A stretch of DNA of 36,140 nt. Source: JBEKIK01 sp050013075 (GTDB taxonomy: Bacteria; Planctomycetota; Planctomycetia; Pirellulales; Thermoguttaceae). The DNA is taken from the NCBI GenBank assembly GCA_050013075.1, contig JBEKFZ010000040.1, positions 1-36,140 of the forward strand. Direction: 5' to 3'. Position 1 is the stretch's first letter. Each line of letters begins with the position of its first letter. The notes beneath the pieces were generated by a model that worked only from the letters and a program-made list of their open reading frames with translations, was not told the DNA's origin and searched no databases. Position numbers and translations under genes: made by a program. Shown here piece by piece: positions 8,705 through 15,320 of this stretch.

Positions 8705-8741
8705 AGTGAAGATAAACGAGATATCTTCAAATGTTAAATGA
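8697..8741 (+). pseudogene. Possible remnant start of a HEPN partner gene
   Basis: The ATG at 8697 overlaps the stop of the nucleotidyltransferase in the coupled arrangement usual for MNT-HEPN pairs. It encodes only MYEVKINEISSNVK before TGA, and purB begins at once. This may be a decayed HEPN gene or chance. Confidence 0.3.
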
Positions 8742-10191
8742 AAGAAAAACTATGTCTACCAATTCCGACTATGTCCAATACGACAATCCGCTTATTACCC
8801 GATATGCCTCGCCGGAGATGGTCGCCCTTTGGGGACCGCGGCGGAAGTTTAGCACTTGGCGGAGGCTTTGGGTGGCCTTGGCCGAGGCGGAGGCGGAACT
8901 GGGGCTGCCGATCACGCGGGCGCAGATCGAGCAGCTTAGGGCCCACGTGGATGATATTGATTTTGAAAATGCTGAAAAACATGAACATAGGTTGCGGCAC
9001 GACGTGATGGCCCACGTTCATGCCTACGGCGACGTTTGTCCCGACGCCCGGGCGATCATCCATCTGGGGGCGACTAGTTGCTACGTAACAGACAATACCG
9101 ATTTGATTTTATTGCGCGAGGCGCTCGAGCATATCCGCGGCCGGGTAGTGGCGGTGATCGAGCGGCTGGCTGAGTTTGCCAAAAAGTACCGCGACCTGCC
9201 TTGTCTGGGGTTCACGCACTTGCAGCCCGCCCAGCCTACCACCGTGGGCAAGCGAGCCTGCCTGTGGGCGTACGATTTTGTCATGGACCTGGCCGAGATC
9301 GAATATCGTTTGGCAAGTCTAAAGGCCTTAGGTTCAAAGGGGGTAACCGGCACGCAGGCGAGTTTTATGGAACTCTTCCACGGCGACCATGAAAAGGTCC
9401 ACAAGTTGGAAAAACTCATCTGCCGCAAGATGGGCTTTGACGCGGGCTATGCCGTTAGCGGCCAGTCGTATTCGCGAAAGATCGATTCCCAGGCGCTCGC
9501 CGTGCTCTCGGGCGTTGCCCAAAGCGCCCACAAAATGGCCACCGACATCCGGCTTTTGGCCCATCGCAAGGAATTGGAGGAACCGTTTGAAAAGGAGCAG
9601 ATAGGCTCCTCGGCCATGGCCTACAAGCGGAACCCCATGCGATGCGAACGGATTTGCTCGCTGGCGCGATTCGTAATGAGTTTGGAATCGAGCGCCGTGC
9701 AAACCATGGCCGTGCAATGGCTGGAACGTACCTTGGACGACAGCGCGAATCGCCGCCTGACGCTTCCGCAGGCATTTTTGGCGGCCGACGCGGTGCTGAT
9801 CCTCTGCCAGAACGTGACCGGCGGGCTGGTGGTTTATCCGAAGGTGATCGGAGCCCATTTGGCGGCCGAATTGCCCTTCATGGCCAGCGAAAACATCCTC
9901 ATGGCGGCAGTGGCCGCCGGGGGAGACCGGCAGGATCTGCACGAGCGGATCCGCCTTCACAGTCAGGCCGCGGCGGCGGTGGTCAAGGAACAAGGCGGGC
10001 AAAACGATTTGATTGCACGGCTGGCCGCCGATGGGGCCTTTGCCAAGGTGGATCTCACGGCAGTGATGGAACCTTCGCAATTCGTCGGGCGCGCTCCGCA
10101 ACAGGTGGACGAATTCCTTGAAGAGGTTATTGCCCCGATCCGGGCAAAATACGGCGATGCTAGTGCCGCGGACGCGGAAGTAAAAGTTTAA
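8731..10191 (+). CDS. purB: Adenylosuccinate lyase
   Basis: A 486-residue member of the fumarase/aspartase superfamily. It cleaves SAICAR to AICAR and adenylosuccinate to AMP, each releasing fumarate, in purine synthesis. Visible signatures: HLGATSCYVTDN, the catalytic-His segment GFTHLQPAQPTTVGKR, and the mobile signature loop GSSAMAYKRNPMRCE with the catalytic serine. The start may be ATG 8731 or ATG 8752 (MSTNSDYVQYDNPL); neither has a strong Shine-Dalgarno, and homologues would fit the shorter form. The C-terminus is convergent with flgM with only two bases between the stops. Composition returns to GC-rich here, unlike the AT-rich gene upstream. Confidence 0.95.
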   Translation: MLNERKTMSTNSDYVQYDNPLITRYASPEMVALWGPRRKFSTWRRLWVALAEAEAELGLPITRAQIEQLRAHVDDIDFENAEKHEHRLRHDVMAHVHAYGDVCPDARAIIHLGATSCYVTDNTDLILLREALEHIRGRVVAVIERLAEFAKKYRDLPCLGFTHLQPAQPTTVGKRACLWAYDFVMDLAEIEYRLASLKALGSKGVTGTQASFMELFHGDHEKVHKLEKLICRKMGFDAGYAVSGQSYSRKIDSQALAVLSGVAQSAHKMATDIRLLAHRKELEEPFEKEQIGSSAMAYKRNPMRCERICSLARFVMSLESSAVQTMAVQWLERTLDDSANRRLTLPQAFLAADAVLILCQNVTGGLVVYPKVIGAHLAAELPFMASENILMAAVAAGGDRQDLHERIRLHSQAAAAVVKEQGGQNDLIARLAADGAFAKVDLTAVMEPSQFVGRAPQQVDEFLEEVIAPIRAKYGDASAADAEVKV

Positions 10192-10193
10192 CG

Positions 10194-10472
10194 TTACCCG
10201 ATTTCGTCCAGCAACCGATCCACGGCGGCGTTGAGTTTTGCCTCGGTTTCGTACGTGCCGGCGGCAATCTGCTGGCGGATCGCATTGACGCGATCTTGCC
10301 GGATGTCGGGAATATCGCGGGTTTGTTCTACCAGGCGCGCGGCATCGGAAATTTCCACGGAATCGTGGATCGAAGCGTTTTCGGCCGGTGCGGGCGGCTG
10401 GGCGTTGCGGACGTTGTGCGGAGGCCCGATAGATTGCGGACCGTGCACTTGTGTTGGACCGTAAACGTGCAT
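10194..10472 (-). CDS. flgM: Anti-sigma-28 factor FlgM
   Basis: A 92-residue protein. The N-terminal half is disordered (Pro/Asn/Gln-rich) and the C-terminal half holds the sigma-binding helices: DSVEISDAARLVEQ, then RQDRVNAIRQQIAAGTYETEAKLNAAVDRLLDEI, close to the FlgM consensus. It should hold FliA (13963-14745, same strand) inactive until the hook-basal body exports FlgM. An AAGGAG at 10481-10486 gives a strong ribosome binding site. It is separated from fliA by 3.5 kb of unrelated genes, so the pair is not one operon here. Confidence 0.88.
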   Translation of the reverse strand: MHVYGPTQVHGPQSIGPPHNVRNAQPPAPAENASIHDSVEISDAARLVEQTRDIPDIRQDRVNAIRQQIAAGTYETEAKLNAAVDRLLDEIG

Positions 10473-11386
10473 CGCTGTGTCTCCTTAAGGACGATGTCAA
10501 ATCGCGTCCTTGCTAGTAAACCTTACCTTCCACCGTCGCCTCGCTTGGCATCTGCCGTGACATTTCCAACGGGCTGATGATTGTTGGCAGTCGTGTCATC
10601 GGCCGACATGGCGGCGCGGATTAAATCAAACCCAAAATCCTTCGCTCGTGCGGATTTCCTGCTAACGATTGCTTGTAACGCCTGTGACGGCGCAAGTTCT
10701 CGCTTCGCGTTGCCTTGCATAATCGCGTGGTGTTTTCCGGCGACATGGACTCGGTGAATTTACGCGACAATGCCTCAGGGATTTGTATCTGTTGTGCGCG
10801 ATCTGGCGCTTACTCCTATTTTGTCTTGCCGCAGTCAAAAAGCCAAGCGGAAAAAGCAAACAAATCCGACGGGTATAAGTTGGACGAATTTAAAAGTCGT
10901 CCTGCCAAGTTTAAGTAAAACGGTTTTAAAAGCCGTCCCACAAATGCTATCTGCACCACTATACGCACTTCCACTGCCGAGGGTTCTACAGGGCAAGAAA
11001 AAAATGCCAAAAAGGAAAACCTTCCAATGCGGCGGGATTATAGGCGGTTGCCGAAATCTGGACAATATCTATACAGGGATTAGAGATTAGGGATTAGAGA
11101 TTAGGGATTAGGGGTTAGAGTTTAGGGGATAGGCAATAGGGAATAGAGGATAGGGGATAGGGATGGGAGGCGGAATATGGGAGAAAGGGGATGAATATTG
11201 ATGTTAGATTATTCCTGCATTTTAGCCCTGTCTTGCTGAAGGGCCGATCACTAATCCGGCAGATTACCACAAAGGCGCGTTTGAGGAAATTGCCAAAATT
11301 ATCGGAACTATGTCAAGGTTTTAGGGGTTAGAGTCTGTAGAAAGTGTTACGGTGCATTTAATTCCCCTCAATTAAGGAGACGGACA
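10473..11386. other. Long intergenic region without a supported gene
   Basis: About 0.9 kb between flgM and the EF-hand gene. It holds the flgM ribosome binding site, short open frames on both strands with no recognisable protein character, a near-direct repeat (tttaaaagtcgtcc / tttaaaagccgtcc at about 10889 and 10924), and a long degenerate array at 11076-11165. The middle is AT-richer than the flanks. It may be a decayed gene. Confidence 0.6.
11076..11165 (+). repeat. Degenerate short tandem array (GGGATTAGA-type words)
   Basis: Roughly ten near-copies of a 7-9 nt word (ggattagag, attaggg, ggattaggg, gataggg, aataggg) drift gradually from 'gattag' to 'gatagg'. This is the longest array in the window and is purine-rich on this strand. 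Confidence 0.8.
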
Positions 11387-12508
11387 ATGCAGAGACTGAT
11401 TCCCTATTTATTGACGGGGTTTATAGTTGTTTTTCTTCCCCAAAATCTATTGGCGGAAGATCCGGCCGGGCCGCCGGGGCCTCCTAATGCCCAGCCTGCC
11501 AGGCCCAATCCTGAAATTTTGTTTAACCGTCTGGATGCCAATCACGACGGCGCTATTACTCAGGATGAACTTCCTCCGGACATGCCGGAAATGTTTAAAC
11601 AATTGCTATTCCTGGCAGATAGCAATGGCGACGGAAAGATCACCTTGGCCGAATTAACCGCTGCGATCAACCAGCACCGGCCGAGTCCGGGTAGCGAGCC
11701 ATCGACATTTGGGCGACGTTCCCGAGGTCCGGAAGGACAAGCCGATCAGATGCCGGGTCCGTCGTTTGGCCGTCGTTTCGGCGGACCTGAAGGTCGACCT
11801 GGCGAGATGGCGGGGCCGCCATTTGGCGGATCAGATAGACAACATGGTTGGATGGGAGGATTGCCATTTGGCGGACCAAATGGCAGATTTTCGCAAATGG
11901 CAGGTCCAAATTTTCCGGGACCTTATGCAGGACCGCATTGGATGGGAGGGCCGGCATTTAATGGGCCGGAAGGGCGACCCTGGGCAGAACAGGGATATGG
12001 ACCTCCGCATCATTGGGCGGCGTTCGGACCAAGGCAAGAGCGTCCTTGGCAACAATACGGGTATTGGGGACAGCCGAATCGACAGTGGCAGGCCGATTTT
12101 GAAAGACCAGATCGACCATGGATGGCATACGGGGTAATGCCGCAGCGTCCCCGGCCTCAGTACGGCCAAAACTGGTATCAGCGATTGTTGTCTTATAACG
12201 AAAGACCGCGGGGTCCGGCGTCCATACTTCGGGCCATATTTGACCGTCTGGACACGAACCATGACAATCAACTGAGTTTTGTGGAATTTTCGCGGGGCCT
12301 GAAACATTTGTTGCGGGCTATTCTGCCCGGCCGCGGACCTCAAGGTGTACAAATGGCGGGCTTGATTGGCGGGCAAGGTTACGGACCTTGGGCAAGACAA
12401 GGTTTTGGCCCAACGGGCAGAGGAGGTGTTGGGCCGCAGGGTAGAAATAGTTTTGGCCAGCCGGGTAGACGAGGTTTTGGTCCGCCAGGTAGTGAAAGAA
12501 CCGAGTAA
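11387..12508 (+). CDS. Secreted EF-hand protein with Gly/Pro-rich repeats
   Basis: A 373-residue protein with a signal peptide (MQRLIPYLLTGFIVVFLPQNLLAE) and three EF-hand calcium loops: residues 50-61 (DANHDGAITQDE), 78-89 (DSNGDGKITLAE) and 289-300 (DTNHDNQLSFVE). Between and after them are long Gly/Pro/Phe/Trp-rich stretches built from GGPxGRP- and FGPxG-like words (residues about 105-260 and 310-373). Such EF-hand exported proteins are frequent in Planctomycetes; calcium binding at the surface or periplasm is a reasonable inference. AAGGAG at 11373-11378 fixes the start. A similar Gly-rich tail remnant lies at 26691-26830. Confidence 0.85.
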   Translation: MQRLIPYLLTGFIVVFLPQNLLAEDPAGPPGPPNAQPARPNPEILFNRLDANHDGAITQDELPPDMPEMFKQLLFLADSNGDGKITLAELTAAINQHRPSPGSEPSTFGRRSRGPEGQADQMPGPSFGRRFGGPEGRPGEMAGPPFGGSDRQHGWMGGLPFGGPNGRFSQMAGPNFPGPYAGPHWMGGPAFNGPEGRPWAEQGYGPPHHWAAFGPRQERPWQQYGYWGQPNRQWQADFERPDRPWMAYGVMPQRPRPQYGQNWYQRLLSYNERPRGPASILRAIFDRLDTNHDNQLSFVEFSRGLKHLLRAILPGRGPQGVQMAGLIGGQGYGPWARQGFGPTGRGGVGPQGRNSFGQPGRRGFGPPGSERTE

Positions 12509-12546
12509 AAAATTTGTTCCGAAAATAAAAACCATTCCTTTCCCTT

Positions 12547-12581
12547 ACGCCCGGCATTCATTAACCTGTTTTGCCGGGCGT
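12547..12581 (+). terminator. Hairpin downstream of EF-hand gene
   Basis: Ten-base perfect arms (acgcccggca / tgccgggcgt) with a 15-nt loop, 38 nt after the stop, followed by tatttgtt. The T-run is weak, so a terminator role is probable rather than certain. Confidence 0.5.
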
Positions 12582-12620
12582 ATTTGTTGCGCAAACGCCG
12601 ATCGGCGTTAATCCAAGCTC

Positions 12621-12805
12621 TTTTATAAACGCTGAATCCCGAACTCGCAGTGTGTCACTTGCTTGCAAGCAAGCAGTGTAGGCGTAAGTCGGCAATTCAG
12701 CACTGCTTGCAAGCAGGGCACCGACCGAAGGTTGGTCGTGGCACATTCTGGTGAGAAATGCGGGTTAATTCCGGTTTTTTTATAAATGCTGAACCGCGAA
12801 CCCGC
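12621..12805 (+). repeat. Composite repeat block bounded by 28-bp direct repeats
   Basis: Near-identical 28-mers (24 of 28 matches) lie at 12621-12648 and 12778-12805. Between them are palindromes CTTGCTTGCAAGCAAG (12658-12673) and CTGCTTGCAAGCAG (12703-12716) and a CGACC/GGTCG hairpin (12722-12738). Looks like a mobile or recombined non-coding element. Confidence 0.65.
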
Positions 12806-12810
12806 CGGGC

Positions 12811-12864
12811 ATGTCTTACGTAGTGGAATTAGAAGATGATGTTAAGGAACGCGGTAATGAATAA
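12811..12864 (+). CDS. Possible 17-codon leader ORF
   Basis: ATG at 12811 encodes MSYVVELEDDVKERGNE and stops at 12862-12864, overlapping the ATG at 12857 of the next gene. The overlap would allow translational coupling. No Shine-Dalgarno precedes it, so it could be accidental. Confidence 0.25.
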   Translation: MSYVVELEDDVKERGNE

Positions 12865-13057
12865 CCTCGATCAAAACCTGCTCAGTTTTGTAAGCATCGG
12901 TCGGGATCATTGGGATGTGCCTGTGCGGGTGGAGTTGCGTGCCTACCTGGACTTCACCCGGCATATAAACGTCCAATTACGCCGCCTGACCGAGCGTTGG
13001 GAGAGTAGAGCCGCCCCCACCGCAAAACGATTTCGCAGACCCAATCGACCACGCTAG
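12857..13057 (+). CDS. Small conserved-looking hypothetical protein
   Basis: A 66-residue protein from ATG 12857, chosen because AAGGA lies eight bases upstream; ATG 12836 is an in-frame alternative. The core FVSIGRDHWDVPVRVELRAYLDFTRHINVQLRRL looks like a real folded segment and the C-terminus is very basic (KRFRRPNRPR). No family recognised with certainty. It is followed by an array-like CCACTAAC stretch and a long hairpin with T-run (13112-13193). Confidence 0.5.
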   Translation: MNNLDQNLLSFVSIGRDHWDVPVRVELRAYLDFTRHINVQLRRLTERWESRAAPTAKRFRRPNRPR

Positions 13058-13111
13058 AAATTAGAATAAACCGCTTACAGTTACCCTAACCACTAACCAC
13101 TGTTTGCTATT

Positions 13112-13193
13112 CCTCCAGGCAACGCCCGAGCGGGGCATATTTCCACCTGCCCTCCCGCCAATGCCATGCCGGGCACGCCTGGAGGATTTTTTT
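13112..13193 (+). terminator. Long stem with inner hairpins and T-run; terminator or structured RNA
   Basis: Nine-base perfect arms (cctccaggc / gcctggagg) enclose 56 nt that themselves contain GCCC-GAGC-GGGC and other G/C pairs, followed by ATTTTTTT. It can end transcription of the small gene at 12857-13057. The large branched loop is more than a simple terminator needs. Confidence 0.55.
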
Positions 13194-13236
13194 GTCTTCC
13201 TGATTAAAAACCTTAATAATGGTTATATACAAGCGA

Positions 13237-13674
13237 TTATGTCGAATGGTCCACGGTCCAGTCTTCAACTTTCAGGTTGGGTACTTTTTCGAAGTCAACC
13301 AAATTTCGAGACAAGACTGTAAACCCTTGCGCCAACGCGATGGAAGCAATCCGTAAATCCATGGTTCCGATGCGAACTCTTGATTTTCGCATGTCGGCGA
13401 ATATTTTTGCGGAAGAATCGTCATATCCCAAGACTTGAAAAGATGTGAAATCCTTCAAGATGCCTTGAAACATGAGGTAGCCTTTGGCCACTTCTTTTAT
13501 GGATTTGGCTTTATTGAGATAAGAGAACCATCCGGCTATTTGTTCATGAAAACTAATAATGGTTACAAAAAAATTATGAAAATCCTGCTTGATGATTTTT
13601 TCCCATAATCGTAAGAATACAGGATCATTCTGGCTTTGGAGAATACCAAGATAATCCGTGTCTAGGATATACAC
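13237..13674 (-). CDS. PIN-domain ribonuclease toxin, VapC-type
   Basis: A 145-residue PIN domain with GTG start and GGAG just upstream. Acidic metal-binding residues are visible: Asp5 (MYILDTDYLG), Glu44 (SFHEQIAG), Asp106 (GTMDLRIASIALAQG) and the Asn124/Asp127 region (LSRNLVDFEKVP). VapC toxins are magnesium-dependent endoribonucleases cutting tRNA or rRNA. It follows its small partner gene by 14 bp on the same strand, the usual antitoxin-toxin order. Composition is slightly more AT-rich than the flagellar genes alongside. Confidence 0.87.
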   Translation of the reverse strand: MYILDTDYLGILQSQNDPVFLRLWEKIIKQDFHNFFVTIISFHEQIAGWFSYLNKAKSIKEVAKGYLMFQGILKDFTSFQVLGYDDSSAKIFADMRKSRVRIGTMDLRIASIALAQGFTVLSRNLVDFEKVPNLKVEDWTVDHST

Positions 13675-13688
13675 TGTAAACTCCGTTA

Positions 13689-13892
13689 TTATGCGGGCGT
13701 GTCATCAGCGTATGAGTTCCGAAATTCGCGCCCAAGACGGAGTAGTTCCTTAAAATCCGGATCGTTCTTGAATGTTCCGCATGCTTCACGCCAACTCAGT
13801 TCAGATGCCGGTTTTAAAAGTCCCTGCTTGAGTTTACTGATTTCATTTTCAAGATAGGCGACTCTTTCTTCCAGCGATAGTTTATTGGACAT
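13689..13892 (-). CDS. Antitoxin partner of the PIN toxin
   Basis: A 67-residue protein with an N-terminal coiled-coil-like helix (LEERVAYLENEISKLKQGL) followed by a conserved-looking WREACGTFKNDPDFKELLRLGREFR segment that probably wraps the toxin. It is upstream of, and 14 bp from, the PIN gene. It lacks an obvious AbrB or RHH DNA-binding fold, so it is called antitoxin by position and size. Confidence 0.7.
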   Translation of the reverse strand: MSNKLSLEERVAYLENEISKLKQGLLKPASELSWREACGTFKNDPDFKELLRLGREFRNSYADDTPA

Positions 13893-13905
13893 GACACGCC
13901 TCTGG

Positions 13906-13935
13906 ATATTACATTCATTTTATAGTCTATGCCAA
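13906..13935 (-). promoter_or_regulatory. Candidate promoter of the toxin-antitoxin pair
   Basis: On the minus strand TTGGCA (13930-13935) and TAATAT (13906-13911) are separated by 18 bp, just upstream of the antitoxin ATG at 13892. Matches to sigma-70 consensus are 5/6 and 4/6. Confidence 0.35.
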
Positions 13936-13962
13936 GAATTCCTATGTAAATATCCTGTTTTT

Positions 13963-14745
13963 TTACGATCCGAATTCCGGGCGGCGGCGGGAGAGTTGGC
14001 CTTGCAGGCGCTGGACTATGGAACTGTGCATCTGGCTCACGCGGCTCTCGGATAGGTCGAGCGTGGCGCCGATCTCCTTCATGGTCAGTTCTTCGTAATA
14101 GTAGAGGATGATAATCAGGCGTTCGTTGCGGTTCAGGCCCTTGGTGACCAGGCGCATGAGGTCGTTTTTTTGGATCCGCTTGGTGGGGTCCTCGCCCTTT
14201 TTGTCTTCCAGGATATCGATCTCGCGGACGTCTTTGTAGCTGTCGGTCTCGTACCACTTTTTATTGAGGCTGATGAGATTGACGGCATTGGCGTCGAGCA
14301 TCATTTTTTCCAGCTCTGGCACGGATATGGTCAAAGTCTGGGCCAGTTCGATTTCGGTCGGTTGGCGGCCGAGTTTGGCCTCCAGGGTTTTCATGGCCTC
14401 GTTGAGCTTGCTGGCCTTGGAGCGGACCAGGCGAGGCACCCAGTCCATGGTCCGCAGTTCGTCGAGCATGGCCCCGCGGATGCGCGGCACGCAGTAGGTC
14501 TCGAATTTCACGCCCCGGGAAAGATCGAAGGCGTCGATGGCGTCCATCAAACCGAACACGCCGGCCGAGATCAGGTCGTCCAGTTCGACTCCTTCGGGCA
14601 GGCGGGCCCAAATCCGCTCGCCGTTGTATTTCACCAGCGGGAGGTACATTTCCACCAGCCGGTTGCGCAGTTCCTGGTTGGACATGTCCCTTTTGAATTC
14701 GATCCACAGTTGCTCGACGTCATCCGGGGCAAGAGTAGTTGCCAT
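13963..14745 (-). CDS. fliA: Flagellar sigma factor sigma-28 (FliA/WhiG family)
   Basis: A 260-residue sigma-70-family protein lacking region 1. Region 2 contains LVEMYLPLVKYNGERIW and the core-binding/-10 segment ELDDLISAGVFGLMDAIDAFD..GVKFETYCVPRIRGAMLDELR. Region 3 follows (PTEIELAQTLTISVPELEKM), and region 4 carries NERLIIILYYYEELTMKEIGATLDLSESRVSQMHS, the -35 reader. ATG 14745 is preferred over 14763 because GGAGG is five bases upstream. It directs late flagellar genes and is held by FlgM. It is the last gene of the flhA-flhF block. A sigma-28-like promoter lies upstream of the preceding small gene. Confidence 0.93.
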   Translation of the reverse strand: MATTLAPDDVEQLWIEFKRDMSNQELRNRLVEMYLPLVKYNGERIWARLPEGVELDDLISAGVFGLMDAIDAFDLSRGVKFETYCVPRIRGAMLDELRTMDWVPRLVRSKASKLNEAMKTLEAKLGRQPTEIELAQTLTISVPELEKMMLDANAVNLISLNKKWYETDSYKDVREIDILEDKKGEDPTKRIQKNDLMRLVTKGLNRNERLIIILYYYEELTMKEIGATLDLSESRVSQMHSSIVQRLQGQLSRRRPEFGS

Positions 14746-14807
14746 GCGATCCTCCATGATCACGCGCTGATATTAAGCGACGGCTTTGTTAAGATCCTTC
14801 TCGAGTG

Positions 14808-14850
14808 AGTAATCAGTTGCCAGTAATCAGTTTTCAGTTTTCAGTATATT
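14808..14850 (+). repeat. Degenerate short tandem array (CAGTAATCAGTTTT-type words)
   Basis: Repeating words agtaatcagt, cagtaatcagt, tttcagt, tttcagt. Related in wording to the CTGAAAACTGA array at 20741-20799 read on the other strand. Confidence 0.7.
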
Positions 14851-14860
14851 CTTATCTATT

Positions 14861-14882
14861 GGTGGGCAGTAAACTGCCCACC
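14861..14882. repeat. Perfect palindrome, CAGTAAACTG core
   Basis: Ten-base arms (ggtgggcagt / actgcccacc) around AA. Same design as 6450-6471 and 19098-19134. Confidence 0.8.
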
Positions 14883-14910
14883 CCAAACTAACAAGAATGT
14901 CCCCTGTTTC

Positions 14911-14944
14911 TTCCTTCATCCTTTATCCTTCATCTCTCATCCTT
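14911..14944 (+). repeat. Short tandem array overlapping a coding end (CTTCATCCTTTAT words)
   Basis: Near-copies of cttcatc, tttatc, cttcatc, tctcatc. On the minus strand the array supplies the last codons (RMRDEG) and stop of the small membrane protein, so the array has extended into, or created, that gene's 3' end. Confidence 0.7.
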
Positions 14945-15156
14945 TCGGAGAGTTCGGCGGCCAGGCGGGCGCTGACGCTTTGTTCCATGATCCGTCCGGC
15001 GATCCAGCCTATGACAAGTCCGATGATGCAGAAAAGTAGCAAGTTAAACCAGGCGGCCCAGAGAATCGATTCCGTGTTGCCGCCGTGAATCCAGCCGTGT
15101 GCCAGGGTCGTCAGGAACGACAGCAGGCCGAGGATTCCGCAATAAATTCGTGCCAC
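14923..15156 (-). CDS. Small two-helix membrane protein in the flagellar block
   Basis: A 77-residue protein with a GTG start and AGGAAG upstream. Two hydrophobic helices: about residues 5-21 (YCGILGLLSFLTTLAHGW) and 31-54 (ILWAAWFNLLLFCIIGLVIGWIAG); the C-terminal tail is soluble and charged. No family recognised. It lies between flhF and fliA and just downstream of a candidate sigma-28 promoter, so a flagellar or motility link is inferred from position only. The last six codons and stop are made by a tandem word array. Confidence 0.65.
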   Translation of the reverse strand: MARIYCGILGLLSFLTTLAHGWIHGGNTESILWAAWFNLLLFCIIGLVIGWIAGRIMEQSVSARLAAELSERMRDEG

Positions 15157-15219
15157 GAGTGCTTCCTGGGTTGCTATTAAACTTTACATATTTACTCTAG
15201 TTTAACAGCACATCGGATA

Positions 15220-15243
15220 CCGATAATGCTCACCCATTATCGG
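15220..15243. repeat. Palindrome over the sigma-28 -10 element
   Basis: Eight-base arms (ccgataat / attatcgg) separated by gctcaccc. One arm contains most of the GCCGATAA element of the candidate flagellar promoter, so it may be an operator or a chance by-product. Confidence 0.5.
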
Positions 15244-15264
15244 CCGAAGCCCGGGGGAAGTTTA
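15237..15264 (-). promoter_or_regulatory. Candidate sigma-28 (FliA) promoter
   Basis: On the minus strand TAAACTTC (15257-15264) and GCCGATAA (15237-15244) are separated by 12 bp. The flagellar sigma-28 consensus is TAAA, about 15 bp, then GCCGATAA; here the TAAA-to-GCCGATAA gap is 16 bp and the -10 is perfect. It would drive the small membrane gene and fliA itself, a positive feedback loop. Confidence 0.6.
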
Positions 15265-15320
15265 CTTTTTTTCCTGTTTCTAAGCTCCTTTTGTGATTAA
15301 AGTTACATCCAATAAACCAG

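Larger units (their letters stand above)
14746..14922. other. Spacer between small membrane gene and fliA
   Basis: Contains the fliA GGAGG, an array (14808-14850), a perfect palindrome (14861-14882) and the start of a second array. The spacer is long for genes of one operon, so fliA may also have its own promoter here. Confidence 0.5.

Noticed and set aside
9334..10500. Minus-strand open frame of 388 codons opposite purB and flgM
   Set aside because: purB motifs fix the plus strand, and flgM occupies another minus frame; this is a high-GC shadow.
10561..10625. Sigma-28 promoter for flgM (GCCGATGA on the minus strand)
   Set aside because: The -10 is imperfect and no TAAA lies at the right distance.
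10523..10720. 65-codon minus-strand ORF upstream of flgM
   Set aside because: No ribosome binding site, no recognisable family and unremarkable composition; kept as intergenic.
11076..11165. CRISPR array
   Set aside because: The repeats are 7-10 nt, imperfect and contiguous with no spacers, and no cas gene is present.
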